Positions 7,633 through 15,156 of a DNA stretch of 50,214 nt are shown here, piece after piece (positions within the stretch are counted from its first letter, which is position 1; every line of letters starts with the position of its first letter). This DNA comes from CAXDOZ01 sp963991145 (GTDB lineage: Bacteria; Bacteroidota; Bacteroidia; Chitinophagales; JABDMM01). The notes under the pieces are model-generated. The model was not told the origin of the DNA. It saw nothing but the letters and a program-made list of their open reading frames with translations, and ran no database searches. Where the stretch lies: positions 1 through 50,214 of the forward strand of contig CAXDOZ010000004.1 of NCBI GenBank assembly GCA_963991145.1. Reading direction: 5' to 3'. The position numbers and the translations under genes are program-made.

Positions 7633-10626
7633 ATGCACATAATGCTCAAATATTTACTGGTAGGTGTAGTCACCCTTCCCTTGCTCTTCAAAATGGGAAT
7701 GGTAGAGGAGCCAATGCCTGTGCCTGAGACAGATGAGATCATTGCAATGGCTGCTAAAGAGCAGTGGATCGATTCGGTGATGAGCACTATGACATTAGAT
7801 GAAAAGATCGGCCAGTGCTTTATGGTCGCTGTCTATTCTAAGGAAGGAAAGTGGCATCGAGATAAGATCTCAGGCCTGATTGAAAATTATCACCTTGGCG
7901 GATTGATCTTCATGCAAGGTCATCCAACTCGCCAGGCAAACTGGGCGAGCTATTTCCAGTCCCAAAGTAAGCTGCCTCTTCTAGTTGCAATGGATGCGGA
8001 GTGGAGTATAAAAATGAGACTTGATAGCTGTATCGATTATCCAAGGCAAATGACTCTGGGAGCGATAAGAGACGATGAGCTGGTTGAAGAGTTTGGCGAA
8101 CGAGTAGGGAAAGAATGCCGCCTGGTAGGAGCAAACGTGAATTTTGCTCCGGTCATCGACGTGAACGTAAATCCAAACAATCCAGTAATCGACTATCGAA
8201 GCTTTGGAGAGGATAAGTTCAATGTCTCATTAAAGGGAATCGCCTATGCCAATGGGCTGAGAAGAGCAGGGGTGATGTCATGCGCAAAGCACTTCCCCGG
8301 TCATGGCGATACTGATAAGGATTCACATAAAACGCTGCCGGTATTGAATCATACGCTGGACAGATTGCATAACATCGAGCTTTATCCATTTAAAGCCCTG
8401 ATCAATTCAAAGATCCCTTCGATAATGGCTGCCCATCTAAGTGTGCCTGCCCTGGATAATACAGAGAATCTCGCATCATCATTATCACCTAAGATCCTGA
8501 TCGAATTGCTAAGAGACAGCCTTGGCTATGAAGGTCTGGTTTACTCCGATGCCTTGAATATGAAAGGGGTGGCAGATTTTTACGAACCAGGCGAGTTAGA
8601 TTTAAAAGCTTTTGAGGCGGGAAACGATATCCTTCTTTTTTCTCAGGATGTTCCAACTGCAGTTACAAAGATCAAGGCTGCTATCAATGCCGGGCAGGTT
8701 GAGGAGGCATTCCTCGATGAGAAGGTGAAAAGAATTCTTGGATCGAAATACGATCTCAACCTTCACAAGGATAGCTTCCAGGTTGCAGATTCGATCTATC
8801 CTCAACTAGTTTCTACCGAGGCCAAAATGCTGCGTCAGAAACTCTTTGATGCATCAATCACTTTCGCAGGAAATAAAAACCTGATGCTTCCTTTACAGGA
8901 TATCTCCGGGAAGCGCATGGCTTCTGTAAGCTTTGGAGCAAAAGGGGTAAACGTGTTCCAGAATAATCTGAACAGTTACTCACGAGTTGACCCATTTTAT
9001 CTTGGAACCTGGCCCTCACGGGCCGATTTGGACTCGCTGGCGATGGAGCTCGACAGCATGGGAGTCAATACACTATTTGTGAGCTTCCACAGCATGAGTC
9101 GCTCAGCAAGTAAGAAGTATAATATCGCTCCTCAGGCGGTAGCATTTTGTGATTCAATGTCGGTGAGAATGGATGTGATTGTCACTGTTTTTGGATCGCC
9201 TTACAGTTTGAAATTCTTCGATAATCAGGATTGGGTGGTTGCAGCATATGAGGATAATGAATTCACTCATCGCTCAGCTTCTCACGCTTTGTTTGGAGGA
9301 ATTCCGGTGAGTGGTAATCTGCCGGTAACGGCAAGTACGAAATTCCCTGTTGGATGCGGAACCACCTCTAAAGATGTGATCAGATTGACTTACGGAAACC
9401 CTGAGGAAGTAGGAGTAGACCCCGATATTCTGAAGAAGATAGATTATATCGCCTGGGAAATTGTAGATGATAAAGTTGCCCCTGGTTGCCAGATCCTGGT
9501 TGCCAAGGATAATATGGTGATCTACAATAAGGCTTTTGGATATCATACCTATGACCAGGAGATCAAGGTTAAAAAGACCGATCTCTACGATGTTGCCTCC
9601 ATAACTAAGGTTCTTGCAAGTACAGTTTCGATCATGCATCTGCAGGATGAGGGTAAGGTGAGTATTTCCAATTCAGTAGATGATTATATGGAGGACCTTT
9701 CGCCTTATTCCACGATCAATGGAATGACGATCAAAAAGATGATGATGCATGAAGCGGGGTTACCGGGCTGGATCCCGTTTTTCAAATTCACCATCGACGA
9801 GAACCGCTACGACATGTATTACTGCGATGATACCTTCGGCGGTTACTGTGTGCCTGTTGCAGAGAATCTGTACCTAAGAACTGATTATACCGACAGTATG
9901 TGGTACAGAATTGAAAACGTGTATCTAAGTCCAAATCCAAAGTACACTTACTCCGATCTTGGTTTCTACATTATTGCAGATCTGATCAGAAGAATAACAG
10001 GCGAGCCCATCGATACTTTTGCAACGAATACTTTCTTTGGCCCGATCGGAATGCAAAGGACTGTTTACAATCCTACTCTGACATACGGTCTTGATGAGAT
10101 AACTCCAACAGAACTGGACACAACGTTCAGGAAGCGATTGGTTCATGGATATGTGCACGATCCGGGAGCTGCAATGCTTGGTGGAGTGAGTGGGCACGCA
10201 GGATTATTCTCCACCGCTTCTGATATGGCACATTGGTCGCAAATGCTTCTCAATAGTGGAGAGTATGCAGGTCGTGAATTTATCGATAGTGTAACGATCA
10301 GAACCTTCACTTCGAGAGCTAGTCTGATCAGTAGAAGAGCGATTGGCTGGGACAAGCCGGCAGCGAATAAGAACAATTCAAATCCTTGCGCAGAAGAAGT
10401 TTCTCCTGCCACATTCGGTCATACAGGATTTACAGGAACGGCTGTTTGGATGGACCCAGCTTATGATCTCACATTCATCTTCCTTAGCAACCGAGTATAT
10501 CCCGATGCTACAAACTGGAAGATCGTAAACAAGAACATTCGTCCACGGATCCAGCAACTGATCTATCAGGCTGTTGATCCACGTTTTATTCCGGTTGATT
10601 CTACCGATTCGGAAGAGGGTAGTTAG
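7633..10626 (+). CDS. GH3 beta-N-acetylglucosaminidase fused to a beta-lactamase-family serine hydrolase
   Basis: 997 residues. An N-terminal hydrophobic segment (about 4-23) targets it to the periplasm. Residues ~45-375 are a GH3 domain of NagZ type: the signature KHFPGHGDTDKDSH (219-232) carries the catalytic Asp-His dyad and SDALNMKG (305-312) the nucleophile Asp306. A linking GH3 C-terminal-like region (~400-580) follows. Residues ~590-970 are a penicillin-binding-protein-like serine hydrolase with SITK (Ser656, Lys659), YSD (773-775) and HTG (930-932), matching the SxxK, YxN/D and K/HTG motifs of class C beta-lactamases and DD-peptidases. The fusion suggests coupled removal of N-acetylglucosamine and a peptide or ester group during peptidoglycan turnover. 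This architecture is, to my knowledge, common in Bacteroidota. Two ATGs (7633, 7642) are possible. Confidence 0.92.
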   Translation: MHIMLKYLLVGVVTLPLLFKMGMVEEPMPVPETDEIIAMAAKEQWIDSVMSTMTLDEKIGQCFMVAVYSKEGKWHRDKISGLIENYHLGGLIFMQGHPTRQANWASYFQSQSKLPLLVAMDAEWSIKMRLDSCIDYPRQMTLGAIRDDELVEEFGERVGKECRLVGANVNFAPVIDVNVNPNNPVIDYRSFGEDKFNVSLKGIAYANGLRRAGVMSCAKHFPGHGDTDKDSHKTLPVLNHTLDRLHNIELYPFKALINSKIPSIMAAHLSVPALDNTENLASSLSPKILIELLRDSLGYEGLVYSDALNMKGVADFYEPGELDLKAFEAGNDILLFSQDVPTAVTKIKAAINAGQVEEAFLDEKVKRILGSKYDLNLHKDSFQVADSIYPQLVSTEAKMLRQKLFDASITFAGNKNLMLPLQDISGKRMASVSFGAKGVNVFQNNLNSYSRVDPFYLGTWPSRADLDSLAMELDSMGVNTLFVSFHSMSRSASKKYNIAPQAVAFCDSMSVRMDVIVTVFGSPYSLKFFDNQDWVVAAYEDNEFTHRSASHALFGGIPVSGNLPVTASTKFPVGCGTTSKDVIRLTYGNPEEVGVDPDILKKIDYIAWEIVDDKVAPGCQILVAKDNMVIYNKAFGYHTYDQEIKVKKTDLYDVASITKVLASTVSIMHLQDEGKVSISNSVDDYMEDLSPYSTINGMTIKKMMMHEAGLPGWIPFFKFTIDENRYDMYYCDDTFGGYCVPVAENLYLRTDYTDSMWYRIENVYLSPNPKYTYSDLGFYIIADLIRRITGEPIDTFATNTFFGPIGMQRTVYNPTLTYGLDEITPTELDTTFRKRLVHGYVHDPGAAMLGGVSGHAGLFSTASDMAHWSQMLLNSGEYAGREFIDSVTIRTFTSRASLISRRAIGWDKPAANKNNSNPCAEEVSPATFGHTGFTGTAVWMDPAYDLTFIFLSNRVYPDATNWKIVNKNIRPRIQQLIYQAVDPRFIPVDSTDSEEGS

Positions 10627-10675
10627 GCTGAACTTTTTTCACGGCCATTCATTATCCTTGCTTTAAATCCCAAGC

Positions 10676-11206
10676 ATGAAAAAAGTCATCGCCCTGGGCG
10701 GAAGCAACAGCAAGAAGTCCATTAATAAGCAGCTCGCCACCTATGCTGCAAGCCTATTAAAAGATGCAGAGGCCGAAGTACTCGATCTAAACGATTTCGA
10801 CCTACCGATCTACAGTATTGATATAGAGGGAGAAAAAGGTCTTCCAACAGATGCCGTAAGACTTAACAGCCTTTTCGAAAAATGTGATGGCTTTATAATC
10901 TCACTTGCCGAGCACAATGGTTCATTCTCAGCGGCATTCAAATCTGCTATCGATTGGGTGTCAAGGGCAGGAGGAAAGATCTTCAAGGAAAAGCCAATGC
11001 TGATCATGGCAACCTCTCCAGGAGGGCGAGGAGGCTCATCTGTTCTTGAAACAGCGGTTTCAATTTTCCCATATCGCGGAGCAGTGATCGTCGATAGCTT
11101 CTCATTGCCATCTTTCCCTAACAACTTCAAGAATGGCAAGATCGTAAACGAAGATTACAACGCTAGCCTAAAGGCGAAGGTGGAGGCATTTGAAGCAGAG
11201 CTTTAG
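10676..11206 (+). CDS. NADPH-dependent FMN reductase family protein
   Basis: 176 residues, the standard size for this flavodoxin-fold family. Visible motifs are GGSNSKKSINKQLA (8-21), the phosphate-binding loop for FMN, DLNDFDLPIYS (41-51), and AEHNGSFSAAFKSAIDWVSR (78-97), typical of the family. MATSPGGRGGSS follows, another conserved loop. The enzyme probably reduces FMN or quinones, azo compounds or chromate with NADPH in the cytoplasm; the true substrate is unknown. It has its own gap of 49 bases to the GH3 gene and is followed by an octamer repeat array and a small hairpin, so it may be the last gene of its unit. Confidence 0.88.
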   Translation: MKKVIALGGSNSKKSINKQLATYAASLLKDAEAEVLDLNDFDLPIYSIDIEGEKGLPTDAVRLNSLFEKCDGFIISLAEHNGSFSAAFKSAIDWVSRAGGKIFKEKPMLIMATSPGGRGGSSVLETAVSIFPYRGAVIVDSFSLPSFPNNFKNGKIVNEDYNASLKAKVEAFEAEL

Positions 11207-11210
11207 AATT

Positions 11211-11242
11211 TGCAAATCTGCAAATCTGCAAATTTGCAGATT
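11211..11242. repeat. 8-bp TGCAAATC tandem array
   Basis: Two perfect TGCAAATC units (11211-11226) are followed by TGCAAATT and TGCAGATT. The last units form a perfect 14-bp palindrome (11226-11239, CTGCAAATTTGCAG). The array begins 4 bases after the stop of the FMN reductase gene. It is closely related to the array at 41122-41161 (consensus GCARATCT). Confidence 0.9.
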
Positions 11243-11247
11243 GAATT

Positions 11248-11260
11248 CGCCCGAAGGGCG
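11248..11260. repeat. Short hairpin CGCCCGAAGGGCG, second copy
   Basis: This 13-base inverted repeat is identical to the stem at 5323-5335 and directly follows the octamer array. It lacks a long T-run here. It may be a weak terminator for the FMN reductase gene or one copy of a dispersed short palindrome. Confidence 0.5.
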
Positions 11261-11277
11261 ATGGAAACTCTTTCAGC

Positions 11278-11285
11278 TATATTTG
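11278..11285 (+). promoter_or_regulatory. Candidate -7 box (TATATTTG) for bshA
   Basis: TATATTTG fits the Bacteroidota -7 consensus TAnnTTTG exactly and lies 23 bases before the bshA ATG. It sits in TTCAGCTATATTTGG, a 15-base string that recurs unchanged before the second universal stress gene (46754-46768 region). No -33 TTG is evident. Confidence 0.5.
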
Positions 11286-11308
11286 GTTAATAAAGCAAAG
11301 ACGCAAGA

Positions 11309-12451
11309 ATGAAAATTGGAATCGTTTGCTATCCTACTTATGGAGGATCTGGAGTAGTTGCTACTGAGCTGGGGCAGGCTTTGGCCAAGAAAGGCCATCA
11401 GGTGCACTTCATCACTTACAGAGAGCCGGCCCGGCTAGAAGTGTTCAATGCGAACGTATTCTATCACGAGGTGAGTTTTCAGAATTATGCTCTCTTTCAG
11501 TATCCGCCTTATGAGACTGCACTAGCATCGAAAATGGTGGACGTGATCAAGTTTGAGAATCTCGACCTTTTGCATGTTCATTACGCTATTCCCCATGCTT
11601 CTGCGGCATTCCTTGCCAAGCAAATCCTGAAGCAGCAGGGAATTGAGATTCCGGTTATTACCACTCTTCACGGGACTGATATCACCCTGGTTGGAAAGGA
11701 TTCGACTTTCAGCCCTGTGGTTACTTTTTCTATCAATCAATCTGATGGAGTTACAGCTGTTTCTGAGGAGCTCAAAAGAGAGACTCTTGATTACTTTGAT
11801 GTGAAAAGGGATATTAAAGTCATCCCGAACTTCATCGATTTTGATCGCTTTAGTCGATCGGATAAAGAGCACTTTAAAAAAGCACTAGCTCCTGAAGGGG
11901 AGAAGATCCTCATTCACACATCGAACTTTAGAAAAGTGAAGAGAGTAGAGGATGCTGTACTTGCTTTTGATCAGGTGCGAAAGAAAATCCCATCAAAGCT
12001 CTTGCTTGTAGGAGATGGTCCCGAAAGGGCATCCATTGAACAGCTTTGCAGAGAAATTGGCTCTTGTGACGATGTTCGTTTCCTAGGAAAGCAGGATAAA
12101 GTGGAAGAGCTTTTGGCTATCGCCGATGTCTTTATGATGCCATCTCAAAGTGAAAGCTTCGGTCTAGCGGCCTTAGAGGCAATGGCATGTCAGGTTCCTG
12201 TCGTGTCTTCAAATGCCGGAGGTATTCCAGAGATCAATATCGATGGAGAGACAGGCTTCCTTAGCGATGTTGGAGATGTAGATAATATGGCCGAAAATGT
12301 GCTGAAGATCCTCAAGGATGAGAAGACTCTTGAGAGTTTTAGAAAGAAAGCCTACGAGCAAGCTAAGCGATTCGATATTGAATTCATCCTTCCAATGTAT
12401 GAGGAATTCTACCAGGAGGTTATGAGTCAAAGCGCTGCTTCGGTTGAATAG
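11309..12451 (+). CDS. bshA: N-acetyl-alpha-D-glucosaminyl L-malate synthase BshA
   Basis: 380 residues, full length. BshA joins UDP-GlcNAc and L-malate, the first step of bacillithiol synthesis, in the cytoplasm. It is a GT4-type glycosyltransferase with two Rossmann-like halves. The start MKIGIVCYPTYGGSGVVATE is characteristic of BshA, and the LHGTDITLVG and SDGVTAVSEEL stretches follow in the first half. The second half has VGDGPER, FLGKQDKVEELL and the donor-binding ESFGLAALEAMACQVPVV region with its EX7E pattern. No bshB or bshC is in this window, so the pathway genes are scattered. The 3' end overlaps the convergent gene at 12420 by 32 bases. Its ATG and short leader fit the promoter box at 11278. 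Confidence 0.95.
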   Translation: MKIGIVCYPTYGGSGVVATELGQALAKKGHQVHFITYREPARLEVFNANVFYHEVSFQNYALFQYPPYETALASKMVDVIKFENLDLLHVHYAIPHASAAFLAKQILKQQGIEIPVITTLHGTDITLVGKDSTFSPVVTFSINQSDGVTAVSEELKRETLDYFDVKRDIKVIPNFIDFDRFSRSDKEHFKKALAPEGEKILIHTSNFRKVKRVEDAVLAFDQVRKKIPSKLLLVGDGPERASIEQLCREIGSCDDVRFLGKQDKVEELLAIADVFMMPSQSESFGLAALEAMACQVPVVSSNAGGIPEINIDGETGFLSDVGDVDNMAENVLKILKDEKTLESFRKKAYEQAKRFDIEFILPMYEEFYQEVMSQSAASVE

Positions 12452-13109
12452 AAGGATCTGCCTTTTTCTTCTTCTTGTAGAATTTCGTTTTCACGATTTC
12501 TCCTTCCTTGTACTTCACCTTCAATACCCTACGCCAGATCAGATCGGATTCTCTTCGGTAGTGTAACCAAACTCCGTTTCGCTCTCCATTTTTGTATTCC
12601 CCCTTCTCTAAGTACGGACCTACTTCATCAATTCCTTGCTCCAGAGCTTCTCCGTCTTTGACTCCATCCTTGTACCGATGGATAGACTTTGTATCCAGGT
12701 ATTCATCATAGGTGAAATGCCAGATCAGATTGGGATCCTTTGAGCTTGATTGCCAGGACTCCAGCATTCTACCATTTTCATCTAGCAATCTCGTTTTTGG
12801 AAGGATTGAGGCAATGTTTCTGAAGTCCCATTGGAGGTTCGGACTTAGATAGATCAATTCTGCATTTAACTCATTGATCACGAACTCTGCTCTTATGATG
12901 GAATCTGCCCTTCTATCCATTAGAACAGCCGTATCTCCCAGCCAATTGATCTTACCCCTGTTTGCACCATCTAGCATGGGATCATCAAGCCGGTTCAGCT
13001 CATATTGATCACCGGTTATCGCTAACCTGTACAAGGCATCTTCAAAGAGCAGAGATTGCGAAAGAGCCCAGTATGGCAGGCAAGTCAATAAAAGGAGTAA
13101 TACTCTCAT
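12420..13109 (-). CDS. Secreted protein with MORN/YwqK-like C-terminus
   Basis: 229 residues. A clear signal peptide (MRVLLLLLTCLPYWALSQS) is predicted to be cut after about residue 18. The middle is unrecognised. Near residues 150-200 there are repeated 'Y-x-(D/N)-G-x-x-(N/D)-G' type units (RYKDGVKDGEA, EYKNGERNGVWLHY), resembling MORN-like or YwqK-family repeats often labelled as antitoxin-like in Bacteroidota. The C-terminus is very basic (KFYKKKKKADP). Function unknown; no toxin partner is present, so the antitoxin label should not be taken literally. The final 32 bases overlap bshA on the other strand. Confidence 0.7.
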   Translation of the reverse strand: MRVLLLLLTCLPYWALSQSLLFEDALYRLAITGDQYELNRLDDPMLDGANRGKINWLGDTAVLMDRRADSIIRAEFVINELNAELIYLSPNLQWDFRNIASILPKTRLLDENGRMLESWQSSSKDPNLIWHFTYDEYLDTKSIHRYKDGVKDGEALEQGIDEVGPYLEKGEYKNGERNGVWLHYRRESDLIWRRVLKVKYKEGEIVKTKFYKKKKKADPSIQPKQRFDS

Positions 13110-13141
13110 ACAATTAGAACGAAAGGAGTTCCAAAAAAGGG

Positions 13142-13178
13142 CAAAAAAAACCCCGACACATTGGTCGGGGTCAAAAAA
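13142..13178 (-). terminator. Rho-independent terminator (bidirectional) after the acidic lipoprotein gene
   Basis: CCCCGAC (13151-13157) pairs with GTCGGGG (13164-13170) around a six-base loop. On the minus strand the stem is followed by eight Ts (13150-13143), just after the gene ending at 13191. A six-A run on the other side (13173-13178) extends the stem. Confidence 0.85.
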
Positions 13179-13190
13179 GTTTAATATTGA

Positions 13191-13670
13191 TTACTCAAGG
13201 ATGAAATCCCACTCGTCAGCAAATGCTTCCTGAGCTTCGATGAAATCATCTGACTTTTCTTCGATTAGATCATACATGTCATTATATGCATCTTCTTCAG
13301 CTTCCTCAAGATCCTCATCCCAGTCATTAGTCCAGTATTCGATCATTACCGGAAAGAAATCATCAAGAGATACCTGATAAGCTTCAAACATAGCAATTGC
13401 AGACTCCTTGAAAGGACCATCAAAGTCACTGTCAGAATTTATATACTCCAATCCAGCGTCAATATCTTCCTGAAGCTTGGCTCCTAGTTCTTCGATATCG
13501 TCTTCGTCTCCGTCGTAAATGGCAGATTCGTAATCAGAGAAAGTTTCATAAGCAGTGTTATCCATTTCAACAAGGGTGTCGTTGAATGTGATAGCATCAT
13601 CTTGGGTTGGTCCACAAGCGACCATGAATGTGGCCATGATAGCCAATACTCCGTATAGTACTCTTTTCAT
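13191..13670 (-). CDS. Acidic lipoprotein, paralogue of the upstream gene
   Basis: 159 residues from the ATG at 13670; a GTG six codons earlier is in frame but would spoil the signal. The start MKRVLYGVLAIMATFMVACG is a lipoprotein signal with the lipidation Cys near residue 19. The mature protein is very acidic (many Asp and Glu) and helical. It shares TQDDAI, FxDYESAIYDG, DFDGxF, VEYW-like and the end DEWDFILE with the gene at 13803, so the two are tandem duplicates. The family is not one I can name with confidence; it is faintly like the LIC11966-type surface proteins. A strong terminator follows. Probably anchored in the outer or inner membrane facing the periplasm. Confidence 0.82.
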   Translation of the reverse strand: MKRVLYGVLAIMATFMVACGPTQDDAITFNDTLVEMDNTAYETFSDYESAIYDGDEDDIEELGAKLQEDIDAGLEYINSDSDFDGPFKESAIAMFEAYQVSLDDFFPVMIEYWTNDWDEDLEEAEEDAYNDMYDLIEEKSDDFIEAQEAFADEWDFILE

Positions 13671-13802
13671 AATTATGGGATTTAACACAATTGTTTGTTG
13701 CTAAGATAATCGCATGGCCTAATTCCCTTCAAAACATAGGACTGATTAAGGAAATATTAAGTATCAGTCGGTGAAATCAGGATTCAGAAGCTCTCCTGTA
13801 GT

Positions 13803-14351
13803 TTACTCAAGAATGAAATCCCATTCTGCAGCGAATTCCTCCTGAGTTTCAATAAAATCATCAGAGGCAGCTTCAATGATCTCATACATTTCATTGTAGG
13901 CTTGTTCTTCTGATATCTCCATTTCCTCAGTTGTTTCTTCGTATGGAGTAGTCCAGTACTCAACCATGATAGGAAGGTAGTTGTCAATAGCTGCAGTATA
14001 TGCATCAAACATTCCAATAAACGAAGCCTCAAATTCACCGTCGAAATCCTCATCTGCATCTGCGTAGGCATAACCTGCTGCGACTGCTGCCTCGAGTTCA
14101 TCTTTCAATTCGGCTAGTCCTTCTACCTCACCATCATAAATAGCAGACTCATAATCGGTGAATGCTTCCCATGCAGCATTATCTAATGCAACAAGCATAT
14201 CGTTATAAGCGATAGCGTCATCTTGAGTAAGAACTGGTGCTGCATCCTCTTCTTCTTCTGAACTTCCATCTTCAGATTCAGAACTTGAGGAGTCACATGC
14301 TACAGCAAACATTAGGGCTATAGCCATTAGTGCTAATTGAAACTTTTTCAT
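13803..14351 (-). CDS. Acidic lipoprotein with Ser/Glu-rich linker, paralogue of the downstream gene
   Basis: 182 residues. MKKFQLALMAIALMFAVACDSS is a lipoprotein signal with lipidation Cys19, then a low-complexity tether of Ser, Glu and Asp (20-37). The folded part starts at TQDDAIAYNDMLVALDNAAW and matches the downstream gene across its whole length: FTDYESAIYDG, DEDFDGEFEASFIGMFDAYT, MVEYWT, QAYNEMYEII, SDDFIE and EWDFILE. The tether is absent from its partner, which begins the domain directly after the Cys. The gap to the partner is about 130 bases, so each may have its own control. Function unknown; strongly acidic surface proteins may bind cations, but nothing here shows it. Confidence 0.82.
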   Translation of the reverse strand: MKKFQLALMAIALMFAVACDSSSSESEDGSSEEEEDAAPVLTQDDAIAYNDMLVALDNAAWEAFTDYESAIYDGEVEGLAELKDELEAAVAAGYAYADADEDFDGEFEASFIGMFDAYTAAIDNYLPIMVEYWTTPYEETTEEMEISEEQAYNEMYEIIEAASDDFIETQEEFAAEWDFILE

Positions 14352-14444
14352 TGATTGGGTTTAAGGGTTGGTTAAAATGGCCTACCGGCCGATTAAGTCG
14401 AAATTAGTAAGAAATCTTTACGGAGAGAATTGGGGAATGTTCTG

Positions 14445-15086
14445 TTAATCAGTTTTTTCCCAATGAATTTTTGACCTACAGGAATTGCAGATCCAGGCCT
14501 GACTATTATCTATTGTTGCAATGGTTCCATCAGCAGATCGCATAAGACAATTCTCATTTGCTTTGCAGTGTCTAAGACCTAGTGTATGACCAATTTCATG
14601 AATTGCAATTTTTGAAAGTCTGTCATTGAATGTTTCCTCTGAGATGCCTTCGTGAAATCTGTGATTTGAAACAACGCAGCTTTCTCCACCGATCTGTCCT
14701 AAGCCAAAAACTCCCCAGTCCTTTCCTGTGGAAGTCGTTATTGAAATATCTGATGCTGTAATTCCAAGGATCTTATCATACTTCTTTGGAATGACCTCCT
14801 CTAAATGATCTAGAATAATGGATGCTTTATAGCGCTCTCTTGGCTCAAAATAGGCTGAGTCAGGGAGAGGAATTTCTGACAAGACATCCACTTCAAAACC
14901 ATAAAAGCTCTCTAAGCTATCCTCAAGGGCGCTGAGCTCAGATTCATTTACCGGACCTAAAGGGATAATTGCAACGTGAAGATCTTCAACTGTTCTGGGA
15001 GCTAAGAAATCCTCCCAAACCCAGCTAAAGCCGATCAACAGTAGAAGAACTGCTGCTAAAACCATTATCACACGAACCCTTCTCAC
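14445..15086 (-). CDS. Membrane-anchored archaemetzincin-like zinc metalloprotease
   Basis: 213 residues. An N-terminal membrane segment (7-24) is preceded by Arg-rich residues, giving a likely periplasmic protein anchored by its N-terminus. The catalytic motif HEIGHTLGLRHC (163-174) supplies three zinc ligands and Glu164. It is followed by CLM (180-182) and CNSC (200-203), the Cys-rich second zinc site typical of archaemetzincins. The metal centres therefore look intact. I recall the family spacing as C-x4-C; here Cys174 to Cys180 leaves five residues, a small difference. Archaemetzincins are usually cytosolic and of unknown physiological substrate. A GTG at 15086 keeps the basic residues; the ATG at 15065 is an alternative. 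It lies upstream of two acidic lipoproteins on the same strand. Confidence 0.88.
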   Translation of the reverse strand: MRRVRVIMVLAAVLLLLIGFSWVWEDFLAPRTVEDLHVAIIPLGPVNESELSALEDSLESFYGFEVDVLSEIPLPDSAYFEPRERYKASIILDHLEEVIPKKYDKILGITASDISITTSTGKDWGVFGLGQIGGESCVVSNHRFHEGISEETFNDRLSKIAIHEIGHTLGLRHCKANENCLMRSADGTIATIDNSQAWICNSCRSKIHWEKTD

Positions 15087-15156
15087 ACTATTAGAACAGT
15101 GTTTTTTTGGAGCGAGTTGTGTTTAACTAAAGATTTAGGTTAAAATGACGCCTTTT

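Noticed and set aside
10810..11139. 109-codon minus-strand ORF inside the FMN reductase gene
   Set aside because: Antisense to a gene with clear family motifs and no features of its own.
12420..13109. Antitoxin function for the MORN/YwqK-like protein
   Set aside because: The name is a common database label. The protein has a signal peptide and no toxin gene beside it.
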